Positions 41,129 through 50,672 of a DNA stretch of 64,000 bases are shown here, piece after piece. Each line of letters opens with the position of its first letter. Position 1 is the stretch's first letter. The position numbers and the translations under genes were made by a program. The notes beneath the pieces are model-generated. The model did not search any database and was not told the DNA's origin. It saw nothing but the letters and a program-made list of their open reading frames with translations. The DNA is taken from assembly GCA_034432555.1 (NCBI GenBank), contig DAOUBW010000027.1:8690-72689 (forward strand), given 5' to 3'. The stretch comes from CP2-2F sp034432555. GTDB taxonomy: Bacteria; Chloroflexota; Anaerolineae; Aggregatilineales; UBA2796.

Positions 41129-42586
41129 ATGGCTTTGAGAGTGAACAAGTTCTTAGTGGTGCTGGCAGCCTTTGGTTTTGCACTGCTAATGTTTGGTATC
41201 CCCTCAGTTGGTATCACCAACGCACAAAATGCAACCCCCACCCCTGCCATAATTATTATAACGGCAACCCCGGTTGGCGGCGCGCCACCCGTCGTTGCGG
41301 CAACGCCTGATATTGCTGCCCCGCCAGCGGCAGATGCTACCGTTGCCCCGCGTGAGTGGCAGGCGTTCAACGCCGCCCGTGCCTATCTTTCCCGTAAGAT
41401 TAACACGAATCTGCGCTATGTGAACAGTTGGTCTTGGGAATTGGCGCTGTTCCCCGATAGCGCATTGGGCTGCCCTCCCCCTAGTGGCGAGACCGTCATC
41501 AAGGGTGATACGGCGGGCTATCAATTCATCATTCAGCCGCTTGGCAACCAAAACCGCTATGATATCCGAGTGACCTATGACCTTCAGAAGGTCTACGACT
41601 GCGGCATCGCCGGCACGGCGCCAGGTGGCAGCAACTTGCCCGCACCAGCAGCCGGTTCGGCAGTGGGCGGCGGCTTTGAGTTGGGCGGACATGTGTTAGA
41701 GCTGGGCGCCGGCACCGTGAACGCCATGAAGCAGGCAAAGATGAAGTGGGTCAAGCACCAAGTGCGCCCTGGTGACGGCGGTGCCTTCGGCTTGATCGCC
41801 AACGCGAAGGCGAACGGCTTCAAGGTGTTGCTCTCTGTTGTGGGCAGCCCACAGAACATCCTAGAGCCAGGCTTCTTTGACCAATACGCGGGCTATGTGG
41901 GGCAGTTGGCTGCCGCCGGCGCCGATGGCATTGAAATCTGGAACGAGATGAACCTCGACCGTGAGTGGCCTAACGGTCAGATTAACCCTGCCAAATACGT
42001 TGAGATGCTGGCAAAGGCATATAATGCCATTAAGTCAAAAAATGGCAGCACATTGGTCATCAGCGGCGCACCCGCACCGACGGGCGCTGCCGGTCCCGGT
42101 GGCAAGACAGCTGCCTACTGGAACGACGATGTATACATGCTTGAAATGGCACAGGCAGGCGCAGCACAATACCTTGACTGCGTCGGCGTCCACTACAACG
42201 AAGGCATCGTCAGCCCGAACCAGGCAAGCGGCGACCCACGTGATAACTACCCAACGCGCTACTTCTCCACCATGCTGGATCGTGCGCTGGCTGGTTTCGG
42301 CGGCAAGCAAGCCTGCTTCACGGAGCTAGGCTACCTCTCGCCTGAGGGCTACGGTCCGCTGCCCGGCGGTTTTGCTTGGGCGCAAAACGTGACTGTGGCG
42401 CAGCAAGCACAGTGGCTGGCAGAAGCGGCTGTCCGTTCGGCACAGAGCGGACGCGTGCGCCTGATGATCGTCTGGAATGTGGACTTCCCGTTCTATGGCG
42501 GCTCTGACCCAGTGGCGGGCTATGCCATCATCCGTCCCGGCGGCGGCTGCCCTGCCTGCGCCACGCTCGGCTCGGTCATCCGGTAA
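41129..42586 (+). CDS. Secreted GH39/GH5-like glycoside hydrolase
   Basis: A signal peptide (RVNKFLVVLAAFGFALLMFG) is followed by a Pro/Thr/Ala-rich linker and a domain of about 90 residues with two Cys. The C-terminal TIM-barrel-like region contains IEIWNEMNLDREW with a Glu near 273 as acid/base. CFTELGYLSP provides a Glu near 399 as probable nucleophile. These match GH39/GH5-type catalytic pairs. The final YPLxxWVDFPF-like region is seen as MIVWNVDFPFYGGSDP. Substrate is unknown, possibly an external polysaccharide. The ATG at 41129 is preferred over one at 41111 because of the signal peptide. A terminator follows. Confidence 0.8.
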   Translation: MALRVNKFLVVLAAFGFALLMFGIPSVGITNAQNATPTPAIIIITATPVGGAPPVVAATPDIAAPPAADATVAPREWQAFNAARAYLSRKINTNLRYVNSWSWELALFPDSALGCPPPSGETVIKGDTAGYQFIIQPLGNQNRYDIRVTYDLQKVYDCGIAGTAPGGSNLPAPAAGSAVGGGFELGGHVLELGAGTVNAMKQAKMKWVKHQVRPGDGGAFGLIANAKANGFKVLLSVVGSPQNILEPGFFDQYAGYVGQLAAAGADGIEIWNEMNLDREWPNGQINPAKYVEMLAKAYNAIKSKNGSTLVISGAPAPTGAAGPGGKTAAYWNDDVYMLEMAQAGAAQYLDCVGVHYNEGIVSPNQASGDPRDNYPTRYFSTMLDRALAGFGGKQACFTELGYLSPEGYGPLPGGFAWAQNVTVAQQAQWLAEAAVRSAQSGRVRLMIVWNVDFPFYGGSDPVAGYAIIRPGGGCPACATLGSVIR

Positions 42587-42613
42587 GGGCGGCATCCTTC
42601 GCTAATCAAACAC

Positions 42614-42648
42614 ACGGGCGGATCGCATTGATCCGCCCGTTTTGCTTT
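42614..42648 (+). terminator. Intrinsic terminator of the GH39-like gene
   Basis: An 11-base perfect stem (42614-42624 and 42630-42640) with a five-base loop leads to TTTGCTTT. Its core arm is identical to that of the HU terminator at 35615. Confidence 0.88.
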
Positions 42649-43243
42649 AGGATGAAGTCGGTGTGCTGAGTGCTATGTTTGCTTGGCAGAGTGGGCAGGT
42701 TTCTGGCAGCCACAGATTGCGTGTCAGGCGCACCATGCTGATCAACGGCACGCCGTGCGCTTGAGCGATTTCCTCAGCCGCCTCACCCATCACAAACAAG
42801 CTGGCAATGCCCACCACCTGCACAGCATACTGCTCGAGATCGGTTAGTGTGCCGCGTAGGGCAGAGCCAGCGTTAATGGCATCATCCACCACCAACACGC
42901 GCTTGCCCTGCACCACTGCGGCAAGCCCTTTGGGAAGGGCATACTGCACTGCGCCAGTTGGCAAACCAAGGCGCTCGGTAAAGGCAAACTGCACACCAAG
43001 CTGAATCGCCATGAGCTGCGCCACGAATGCGCCGCCACTCAGCGCGCCACAAACCACTTGCGGCGCAAGCGCAGCGCTGTGTGCGGCAAGGGCGCTTACC
43101 CATGCCTGCATCGAGCGCGCTTCCACAAACAACCTATCCAGATCGAGCCATAAATCACCGTGATGCCCTGACTCATAGCGAAAATGACCGCGTGCGGCTG
43201 AGACTGCCGCCAATAATGCCTGCTCAACCATCGCAGCCATCAT
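42647..43243 (-). CDS. Orotate phosphoribosyltransferase-like PRTase
   Basis: The PRPP-binding motif is VLVVDDAINAGSALRGT. The N-terminus HFRYESGHHGDLWLDLDRLF is OPRT-like. The C-terminus has two Cys in ETCPLCQ, an extension not typical of PyrE. It may be a salvage or regulatory PRTase rather than the pyrimidine biosynthetic enzyme. Overlapping start codons ATGATG at 43243-43238 overlap the stop of the upstream thioredoxin-fold gene, so they are translationally coupled. The link is unusual for OPRT. Confidence 0.8.
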   Translation of the reverse strand: MMAAMVEQALLAAVSAARGHFRYESGHHGDLWLDLDRLFVEARSMQAWVSALAAHSAALAPQVVCGALSGGAFVAQLMAIQLGVQFAFTERLGLPTGAVQYALPKGLAAVVQGKRVLVVDDAINAGSALRGTLTDLEQYAVQVVGIASLFVMGEAAEEIAQAHGVPLISMVRLTRNLWLPETCPLCQANIALSTPTSS

Positions 43244-45294
43244 TGAGCAAGCTGAGCGTGCAGCGCCTCTGCCGTGTTCACCGGCAGTTGGCAGGCAAAG
43301 TGACGGCAGACGTAGGCAGTTGGCAAGCCATTGAGCAGCGAACGCCCTGCCAGCAGCGGCGGAAAGTCCGCCGAGTCTGCCGCGCCATGCGCGATCACCG
43401 CGTTGGGATAGTAGCCCGTGTGCAGCACCTGCAAGAGCGCCCTCGTCTCAGGTGAATCAGGCGTGCCAAGCACTGCCACCTCTTGCACGCCATGCACAAA
43501 GAGCCGCACCGCATTAAGCGCCTCGCCAAAGGCAAGCGGATATTCGCGCAGGGCGCCCGCCAACGGCACAAGGATTGACTCGGCGGCGGCACTGTAGCGC
43601 GCCTCGCCCGTGTAGGCGGCAAGTTGCAGCAGCACCTTTGCCAGCGTGCTGTTGCCGCTTGGCACGGCGTTATCTTGCAGGGTGCGCGGGCGCGTGATGA
43701 GCCGCTCGTGATCGTCGCTGGTATCGTAGAAGCCGCCATCGGCAGCGCGGAAGTGCGTTAGCACCGTCTCGGTCAGGCTAAGCGCATCCTGAAGCCAGCG
43801 CGCCTCAAAGGTCGTTTGATAGAGTTGGATTAGCCCGTCAATCAGGCAAGCGTAGTCCTCAAGGTAGCCGTTGAGCTGAGCGCGCCCATCCTTATAGCTG
43901 CGTAGCAGGCGCCCATCGCGGCGCAGCGCGCTCAGGACGAATTCGGCGGCGCGGACGGCAGCCGCACAGTAATCGGCGCGCCCTAGCACACGGGCTGCCT
44001 CTGCTAGGCTGGCGATGGTCATGCCGTTCCACGCCGTCAGAATCTTGTCGTCTAGGCTTGGCGGCACGCGCTCTAGGCGTTTGGCGTAGAGCGTCTGGCG
44101 CGCCTGCTCGATGTGACGTTCTAACATTTCTTGTGAAATGCCTAGCCCAAGCGCCACTTGGCTTGGCTCAGCAGGCACATGCAGAATGGTATGCCCTTCA
44201 AAGTTGCCACGCGCCGTCACGTCCCAATAGGCAATGGCAGTTTGGGCAACCTCAGGCGGCAAGGCGGCGCGCAGTTCCTCTATGCTCCATACAAAGAACT
44301 TGCCTTCTTCGCCTTCGCTATCGGCATCGGTGGTGCTGTAGAAGCCACCTTCAGCGGATTGCATCTCGCGCAGCAGGTAATCGTAGATTTCTTCGGCGAT
44401 GCGCTTGAAGAATGGATCGCCCGTCGCCTGCCATGTGTGCAGGTAAAGACGGCTCAGCTGCGCGTTATCGTAGAGCATTTTCTCAAAGTGCGGCACCAGC
44501 CACACGCGATCCACGCTGTAGCGGTGAAAGCCGCCGCCCAGCTGATCATACATGCCGCCGCGCGCCATTTTCTTCAGCGTGAAGCCGACCACTTCTAGGG
44601 CGCGTTGGCGCGCTGATTCTTCGCGCAGATAGCGCGCCATGCTCAGCAGAAAGGCGTAGTTCATCGGCATTGGGAATTTAGGCTGCCCACGTGATAAGCC
44701 GCCATGCACGGGATCAAAGTCGCGGATGGCAGTCTGGAAGGCGTGTTCAAGCAGGTCAGCATCCAAAGGGCTGCCCGACTCGCCAATGCCGAGCAAGTCG
44801 CGCTGTAAGCCTTCAGTGATCTGTTCGGCAACGTGGTTCACCTGATCGCGGCGCGTCTGCCAAGCGTCCATGACTGCCGCCATGATCTGCTTGAAGGTTG
44901 GCATTCCGCGCCCTGCCTCTTTGGGATAGTAGGTGCCGGCGTGAAAGGGCTTGCCTTCGGGCGTCAGGAAGACGGTCATGGGCCAGCCGCCCTGCCCACG
45001 ATTGAAAATTTGGGTTGCCTGCATATAGATGTCGTCTACATCTGGGCGTTCTTCGCGGTCTACCTTGATGTTCACAAAGTCGCGGTTCATAATGGCGGCA
45101 GTTTCGGCATCCTCAAAGGATTCATGCGCCATGACATGGCACCAATGGCAGGCACTGTAGCCAACGCTCAGCAAGATCGGCTTATCCTGCTGACGGGCAA
45201 GTGCGAAGGCTTCCTCACCCCATTCGTACCAATCCACCGGATTTTCGGCGTGCTGGCGCAAATAGGGCGAGGTGGCGTGTTGCAAACGGTTCAT
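43240..45294 (-). CDS. YyaL/SSP411-like protein: thioredoxin domain plus six-hairpin glycosidase fold
   Basis: The N-terminus is the DUF255 thioredoxin-like block: NPVDWYEWGEEAF, SACHWCHVMAHESFED, and NIKVDREERPDVD. GGWPMTVFLTPEGKPFHAGTYYP follows. The C-terminal two thirds resemble the N-acylglucosamine 2-epimerase/cellobiose epimerase fold, with DKILTAWNGMTIASLAEAARVLG typical of the family. The exact function is not settled. The ATG at 45294 is used; AAAGGA lies upstream. It is co-translated with the PRTase-like gene. Confidence 0.92.
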   Translation of the reverse strand: MNRLQHATSPYLRQHAENPVDWYEWGEEAFALARQQDKPILLSVGYSACHWCHVMAHESFEDAETAAIMNRDFVNIKVDREERPDVDDIYMQATQIFNRGQGGWPMTVFLTPEGKPFHAGTYYPKEAGRGMPTFKQIMAAVMDAWQTRRDQVNHVAEQITEGLQRDLLGIGESGSPLDADLLEHAFQTAIRDFDPVHGGLSRGQPKFPMPMNYAFLLSMARYLREESARQRALEVVGFTLKKMARGGMYDQLGGGFHRYSVDRVWLVPHFEKMLYDNAQLSRLYLHTWQATGDPFFKRIAEEIYDYLLREMQSAEGGFYSTTDADSEGEEGKFFVWSIEELRAALPPEVAQTAIAYWDVTARGNFEGHTILHVPAEPSQVALGLGISQEMLERHIEQARQTLYAKRLERVPPSLDDKILTAWNGMTIASLAEAARVLGRADYCAAAVRAAEFVLSALRRDGRLLRSYKDGRAQLNGYLEDYACLIDGLIQLYQTTFEARWLQDALSLTETVLTHFRAADGGFYDTSDDHERLITRPRTLQDNAVPSGNSTLAKVLLQLAAYTGEARYSAAAESILVPLAGALREYPLAFGEALNAVRLFVHGVQEVAVLGTPDSPETRALLQVLHTGYYPNAVIAHGAADSADFPPLLAGRSLLNGLPTAYVCRHFACQLPVNTAEALHAQLAQ

Positions 45295-45473
45295 CGTTAA
45301 CCGTCCTTTCTTTGGCAAAGTGAATACACAGTGATTTTCGGCACACTAGGGCGCACACTGCAAACATCCGCCCTTTGGCTGATTTTTTCTGTTAATTGCT
45401 TGTGCCGTAGATGTAATACGGCTATGCTTTAAGCATACCCATGGGCAGGTAAACCACAAGAACTGAGGATTTT

Positions 45474-47255
45474 ATGAGCCAAACAACTGGTGCCGAAAAT
45501 GTAATCTGGGATTTGAGCATCTTTTACAGTAGCCCTGATGATCCTGCCATTCAGCGCGATCTGGTGGATGTGCAGGCGCAAGCGACGCGCTTTGCCGAAA
45601 CTTATCGTGGGCGCGTAACCAGCCTCAGCGCTGCTGAACTGGCTGCCGCCCTTGCTGAACTGGAAACCATTCATGAGAAGATGGGCAAAATTAGCTCGTA
45701 TGCGGGCTTGCAGTGGAACACGGACACCGCCAACCCAGCCTTAGGCGCGCTCTTGCAGCGCGTGCGCGAGGCAGACTCGCAGCTTGACCAAACCCTGCTC
45801 TTTTTCACGCTGGAATGGACGCAGATCAGCGATGAAGGCGCCAAAGTTGCCGATGATCCAACGCTGGGGCGCTACCGCCACTTCCTGATCAGCCAACTGC
45901 GCTACCGTCCCCATCTCCGCAGCGAAGCGGAAGAAAAGGTGATCGCGGAGAAAGCTGTTACAGGGCGGGATGCCTGGGTGCGCTTCTTCATGGAGACTTC
46001 CAACGCCATTTTGTTTGATTGGGAAGGCGAAAAAGTGCCGCAGTCCATCGTGATGCGCCAGCTTTACGCCACCGACCGCGCGGTGCGCAAGCGCGCCGCC
46101 GATTCGATCACCGCAGGCTTGCGCCCAAACCTACGCCCGCTGACTTATGTCTTCAACACGCTCTTGGCGGATAAGGCGAGCGATGATCGCCTGCGGAACT
46201 ACCCGACTTGGATCACTTCGCGCAACCTCGCCAACGAGACGAACGATGAGGCAGTGCAGGCGTTGGTAGATGCCGTCACCAGCCGCTACGACATCGTCTC
46301 GCGCTACTACACCATCAAGCGGCGCTTGCTGGGCGTGGAAGAACTCTTTGACTACGACCGCTACGCAGCGCTGCCCGGCGCCGATAAGCAGCACACTTGG
46401 GAATCGGCGCGCAGCATCGTGCTGAATGCTTTCGGCGCTTTCTCACCGCACATGGCAGATGTTGCCCGCGAATTTTTCGACAAGAACTGGATTCACGCGC
46501 CCGTCAGCGCCAATAAGCGCGGCGGCGCCTTTGCCAGCCCAACCGTGCCAAGCGCGCATCCCTTTGTGTTCGTCAACTATACCGGCGCCGTGCGCGACGT
46601 GATGACCTTAGCGCACGAACTCGGTCACGGCATTCACATGTACCTTTCGCGCCCACACGGCGTCTTTGGCGCGTATACGCCGCTGACCACGGCTGAAATG
46701 GCGTCCGTCTTTGGCGAGATGTTGGTCTTTAACGATCTGATGTCGCGTGAGTCCGATCCTGCCGTGCGCCTTTCGATGTTGGCGGGCAAGCTGGAAGATA
46801 CCTTCGCCACCGTTTTCCGCCAGATCAGCATGAACCGCTTTGAACACGCCATGCACACCGCACGCCGCCAAGAAGGCGAACTCTCCACAGATCGGTTTAT
46901 CGAACTGTGGCTAGAATCGCAGCGCGCCATGTTCGGTGAGAGCGTCACCTTGCGCGATGACTATGGCATTTGGTGGAGCTACGTGCCGCACTTCATCAGC
47001 ACACCGGGTTATGTGTATGCCTACGCCTTCGGTGAGCTGTTGGTGTTGGCGCTCTTTAGCAAATATAAGCAGGAAGGTGAGTCATTCGTGCCGCGCTACC
47101 TAGATGTGCTGGCAGCCGGCGGCTCAGATAAGCCTGAGAAAATCCTTGCTAAGGCAGGCGTAGACCTGACTGATCCGACCTTCTGGCAGCAAGGCTTGCA
47201 GATCATTGACGACATGGTGAACGACCTTGAAGCACTGACCGTGCAAGTGCCTTAA
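45474..47255 (+). CDS. pepF: Oligoendopeptidase F (M3 family metalloprotease)
   Basis: The zinc motif is in DVMTLAHELGHGIHMYL (HExxH). Downstream TTAEMASVFGEMLVF supplies the third Glu ligand. The N-terminal helical domain is of the M3B type. The enzyme degrades short peptides in the cytoplasm. Length (593 residues) is typical. GAGGA lies a few bases before the ATG. Its stop is followed by an inverted repeat at 47269-47295. It is not linked to a transport operon. Confidence 0.95.
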   Translation: MSQTTGAENVIWDLSIFYSSPDDPAIQRDLVDVQAQATRFAETYRGRVTSLSAAELAAALAELETIHEKMGKISSYAGLQWNTDTANPALGALLQRVREADSQLDQTLLFFTLEWTQISDEGAKVADDPTLGRYRHFLISQLRYRPHLRSEAEEKVIAEKAVTGRDAWVRFFMETSNAILFDWEGEKVPQSIVMRQLYATDRAVRKRAADSITAGLRPNLRPLTYVFNTLLADKASDDRLRNYPTWITSRNLANETNDEAVQALVDAVTSRYDIVSRYYTIKRRLLGVEELFDYDRYAALPGADKQHTWESARSIVLNAFGAFSPHMADVAREFFDKNWIHAPVSANKRGGAFASPTVPSAHPFVFVNYTGAVRDVMTLAHELGHGIHMYLSRPHGVFGAYTPLTTAEMASVFGEMLVFNDLMSRESDPAVRLSMLAGKLEDTFATVFRQISMNRFEHAMHTARRQEGELSTDRFIELWLESQRAMFGESVTLRDDYGIWWSYVPHFISTPGYVYAYAFGELLVLALFSKYKQEGESFVPRYLDVLAAGGSDKPEKILAKAGVDLTDPTFWQQGLQIIDDMVNDLEALTVQVP

Positions 47256-47268
47256 CCCGCACACGGGC

Positions 47269-47295
47269 GCGGATCAGCATCTCTTGCCGATCCGC
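47269..47295. repeat. Inverted repeat after pepF
   Basis: Seven-base arms (47269-47275 and 47289-47295) read gcggatc and gatccgc with a long loop. It resembles the stem of the terminators at 35615 and 42614 but has no T tract. Confidence 0.5.
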
Positions 47296-47324
47296 AGCCT
47301 TCCATCACACAACGGAGAGTCTCT

Positions 47325-47966
47325 ATGCAGCTTTTCATTGAAGGCGCACCGCGCACCCTCGTTCCTATTCAGGTTTTCCGCACAGAGCAAAAGCTGCCCA
47401 ATGCCTTTGGCGTCCCTTTTTTCGAGCCAAAAGATTTTAGTGGGCTGGGGCGCCTCGACGACTCGACAGATGCCTTGCATACGCTGCGTGAGCGCGTGTT
47501 GGCGGAAGTTATGCCGAATTTGCCGCCGCTTCAGTGGTTAGCGCTGTTCGAGCGCCTCGCCTGGTGCTTTGAGTCCGAGCTGCGCGCTGCCAACGCCGTG
47601 ATTGGCTTGCGTGAATCCGAGATCGGCTTTGCCGTCAGCGGCTTTAGCGATGTGCTGAATACTTACGCTTATGCAGCGATGCGCGCTGCAGTGGAAAAGA
47701 CGCCGCCGCCTGATTTTCAGGTGATCTACACGCAGTGGTACACTGATTCAGTGCGTGTCTCCAGCCAGCAGCATACCTATGTGCATGGTGCGGCGCTTTG
47801 GCAGGTGCAGATCATCAACGCTGCCTATGGGCGCATTGGGTTGGTCGTGCAGACTGATCAGGCGCGCCACTACGTGCAAGATGCCAGCTATGCTTGCCCC
47901 GCGGAAGGCTTCATCAGCCGTTTGCTCAGCGCGATTGTGGTAAAATTGCAAGCAGTCGAAATGTGA
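47325..47966 (+). CDS. Conserved protein of unknown function
   Basis: The 213-residue soluble protein begins QLFIEGAPRTLVPIQVFRTEQ and has a helical midsection (PLQWLALFERLAWCFESEL). The C-terminal half has FQVIYTQWYTDSVRVS and a WQVQIINAAYGRIGLVVQT strand pair. No signal peptide, membrane segment or catalytic motif is recognised. GGAGAG precedes the ATG. It is followed by proA after about 95 bases. I cannot name a family. Confidence 0.7.
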   Translation: MQLFIEGAPRTLVPIQVFRTEQKLPNAFGVPFFEPKDFSGLGRLDDSTDALHTLRERVLAEVMPNLPPLQWLALFERLAWCFESELRAANAVIGLRESEIGFAVSGFSDVLNTYAYAAMRAAVEKTPPPDFQVIYTQWYTDSVRVSSQQHTYVHGAALWQVQIINAAYGRIGLVVQTDQARHYVQDASYACPAEGFISRLLSAIVVKLQAVEM

Positions 47967-48062
47967 GGCAAACAATGGCAAGTTACGTTTTAGATTCTTC
48001 TATGATTACTGAATACTTGATTGGAACAGCTTTTGTGACTTGCCTAAGTGAGGACTGCCACC

Positions 48063-49334
48063 ATGACCAATGCCCTTGATTTACCTGCACTCGGACGCGC
48101 TGCGCGTGCCGCTGCCCGCGGACTTGCCCGCCTCAGCACCGATCAGAAGAATGCTGCCCTACATGCCATCGCCGACGCCCTCACCGCCCATCAAGCCGCA
48201 ATCATGGCGGCAAACGCCACCGATCTTGCCGCTGCCCACGAAAGTGGCATGAACGCCGCCTTGCTGGATCGCCTCTCGTTGGAAGGACGCTTAAGCGGCA
48301 TCGCTGCTGATGTGCGGAGCGTTGCCGCACTGCCTGATCCCATTGGCGAGGTGCTTGACTCGACCGTGCTGCCCAACGGAATGCAGCTTGAGAAGCGCCG
48401 TACACCGCTGGGCGTGATCGGCGTCATTTATGAGGCGCGCCCAAACGTAACGGTCGATGTTGCCTCGCTTGCCCTTAAGACTGGCAACGCTGTGATCTTG
48501 CGCGGCGGCAAAGAGACCATCCACAGCAACCGCGCTTTGGTAGGCGTTCTTCAGGGCGCCTTGGCTGCCTGCGGCGTGCCTGCGGAGGCAGTCCAGTTCA
48601 TTGACAGCCCAGATCGGCAGTATGTGGCGGAACTGCTGCGCCTTGATCGCTATGTGGATATGATCATTCCACGCGGCGGCGCAGGCTTGCACGCGTTCTG
48701 CCGCCAGAACAGCACCATTCCTGTGATTACGGGCGGCATTGGCATCTGCCATCTGTATGTAGATGCCAGCGCCGATCAAGCTGCCAGCCTAGAGGTCATC
48801 TACAATGCCAAAACGCAGCGCCCAAGCGTCTGCAACGCGCTGGATACGCTCTTGGTGAACAGCCAGATCGCGGCGGACTTTTTGCCGCGTATGGCGGCGC
48901 GCTTGCGGCAAGGCGGCGTCAGTTTCCGCGCCGATCCGCGTGCCTTGAGCATCCTCAATCCGCAGGGCGATGCACCCGATGTGCAGGCAGCCGTTGAGAG
49001 CGACTGGGACACCGAGTGGCTGAGCCTTACCTTGGGCGTGCGTGTGGTGGATACTTTAGATGAGGCACTTGATCACATCGCGGCGCACAGCACAGCCCAC
49101 AGCGATGGCATTCTGACGGCGAATGCCGCGCACGCCGAGCGTTTTGTGCAAGAGGTAGACTCGGCAGCCGTCTATGTGAATGCTTCTACGCGCTTCACCG
49201 ATGGCGGGCAGTTCGGCTTAGGCGCAGAGGTGGCGGTCAGCACACAAAAGCTACATGGGCGCGGTCCGATGGGTTTGCGCGAACTGACCACCTATAAATG
49301 GATCGGGCGCGGCAACTATCACGTCCGCGCCTAG
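48063..49334 (+). CDS. proA: Gamma-glutamyl phosphate reductase
   Basis: The aldehyde dehydrogenase-like enzyme has KRRTPLGVIGVIYEARPNVTVDV, ILRGGKETIHSNRA, DMIIPRGGAGLHA, and the catalytic Cys in AKTQRPSVCNALDTLL. The C-terminus has ASTRFTDGGQFGLGAEVAVST. It reduces glutamyl-5-phosphate to the semialdehyde for proline synthesis. ProB is not adjacent, which is uncommon. The ATG at 48063 gives 423 residues; a longer frame to 48048 adds five residues. It ends four bases from the convergent MFS gene. Confidence 0.96.
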   Translation: MTNALDLPALGRAARAAARGLARLSTDQKNAALHAIADALTAHQAAIMAANATDLAAAHESGMNAALLDRLSLEGRLSGIAADVRSVAALPDPIGEVLDSTVLPNGMQLEKRRTPLGVIGVIYEARPNVTVDVASLALKTGNAVILRGGKETIHSNRALVGVLQGALAACGVPAEAVQFIDSPDRQYVAELLRLDRYVDMIIPRGGAGLHAFCRQNSTIPVITGGIGICHLYVDASADQAASLEVIYNAKTQRPSVCNALDTLLVNSQIAADFLPRMAARLRQGGVSFRADPRALSILNPQGDAPDVQAAVESDWDTEWLSLTLGVRVVDTLDEALDHIAAHSTAHSDGILTANAAHAERFVQEVDSAAVYVNASTRFTDGGQFGLGAEVAVSTQKLHGRGPMGLRELTTYKWIGRGNYHVRA

Positions 49335-49337
49335 CGG

Positions 49338-50642
49338 CTAATCAGAGGCGAGCGCGGCTGCCTGCTCAGGGTGTTCCGCGCTTGCCGTCCCTTCGTGAAT
49401 CTTTGGCGGCGGCTTCCGAAAGACAATAGCGATGCTGATGGCAGTCAGGATCAGCAAGACCGCCACAAGGCTGAAGATCAGATCGAAGCCGAAATCGCGC
49501 TGAAGCACGCCACTTAGGCTGCTGGAAGCGAACCAACCCATGCTCCACAGCACCGAGCCAACCGCGCTGCTCAGGTTGTGAATACGCTTTGGCACATACT
49601 CCAAGCGCAGTGGCTCGTAAAGCGGCACCAGCAAATTCCGCACAGAGGCGGCGAGCATGAACATCAGCGCGCCCAGAAGAACCACTTGCGAGAAGCCGAG
49701 TGCCACATACGCCACCGCAGCTAAACTCATCGAGACGAGCAGCGCACGAACGCGCCCAAAGCGCCGCTCCCACCAAGGTGTTGTCGCACCGACGACGCCC
49801 ATCATCAGCCAGCCGATGCTCAAAATCGCACCGACTTGCTCATCAGGCAGCGTGAAGCGCGTGCGGAAGAACAGGTTGTAAAACGGGAAGGTTAAGCCTG
49901 CCGTCAGCCCAAACAGCATTGAGGGGATCGAGAGCAGAATGATCGCCCGCCACGGCACGAAGGTCGGCGGCGCGTTCACCTCGCTGATGACGGTTGGCGC
50001 GGCGTGCGTTGGCGCACGGTCGGGCAGGCGCAACACAGGCAGTACGCTGGCAAGGCTGATCAGGGCGCTGATGAACAACGCCGCGCCGTAAGCAAACGGC
50101 GTTTGGGCATCTGCCACGCCTTCAAGGGCAGCGCCTTGCGGCATCCCGACAGTCTCGATGATCAGGCGCGGCAAAAAGCCGCCAAGGAAGCTGCCGAAAG
50201 CGGTGGCGGTCAGCGTGGTGATCTGGTAGTAGCCGAAGGCGTGCGATTGATGCTCACGCGAGACGAGCGCGATCATCAGCGGACCCGCCGCGATGAAGGC
50301 AGCGCCAAACGAAATGCCAAACAGCACACGGCTGAAAATCAGGATCGGCAAGCTAGGCATCACCAACATTGGCAAATAGCTGAGGGCAGAGCCGACCATG
50401 GAATAGATGATCACGCGCCGCGCACCGATGCGATCCGCCAAAATGCCGATGGGAATGCCGGTAAAAATGCCGCCTACCCGTGAAATGCCCTGCAAAAAGC
50501 CGATCACCTCTGAGTCATAGCCCAAACTGACGAAGTAGAAATTCAGCACCACGTCAGTGATGCCGAACAAACCTATGTGAAAAATAGCGCTGTGCAGCAG
50601 AAACAGCACCAATGGGCGACTCAGCCCTTGCAGCTTGAACAT
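49338..50642 (-). CDS. Major facilitator superfamily transporter
   Basis: This 434-residue, twelve-helix protein has the MFS signature between helices 2 and 3 (PIGILADRIGARRVIIYSMVG) and the ISFGAAFIAAGPLMIALVSREHQSHAFG segment. A central loop (PDRAPTHAAPTVISEV) divides the two halves. The second half carries WWERRFGRVRALLVSM. The C-terminal tail is charged. Drug or sugar efflux are possible, but the substrate is not identifiable. It is probably co-transcribed with the TPR-like membrane protein gene upstream. Confidence 0.87.
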   Translation of the reverse strand: MFKLQGLSRPLVLFLLHSAIFHIGLFGITDVVLNFYFVSLGYDSEVIGFLQGISRVGGIFTGIPIGILADRIGARRVIIYSMVGSALSYLPMLVMPSLPILIFSRVLFGISFGAAFIAAGPLMIALVSREHQSHAFGYYQITTLTATAFGSFLGGFLPRLIIETVGMPQGAALEGVADAQTPFAYGAALFISALISLASVLPVLRLPDRAPTHAAPTVISEVNAPPTFVPWRAIILLSIPSMLFGLTAGLTFPFYNLFFRTRFTLPDEQVGAILSIGWLMMGVVGATTPWWERRFGRVRALLVSMSLAAVAYVALGFSQVVLLGALMFMLAASVRNLLVPLYEPLRLEYVPKRIHNLSSAVGSVLWSMGWFASSSLSGVLQRDFGFDLIFSLVAVLLILTAISIAIVFRKPPPKIHEGTASAEHPEQAAALASD

Positions 50643-50672
50643 CAGGACTCCATGCTTAAAATGTTTAATCGG

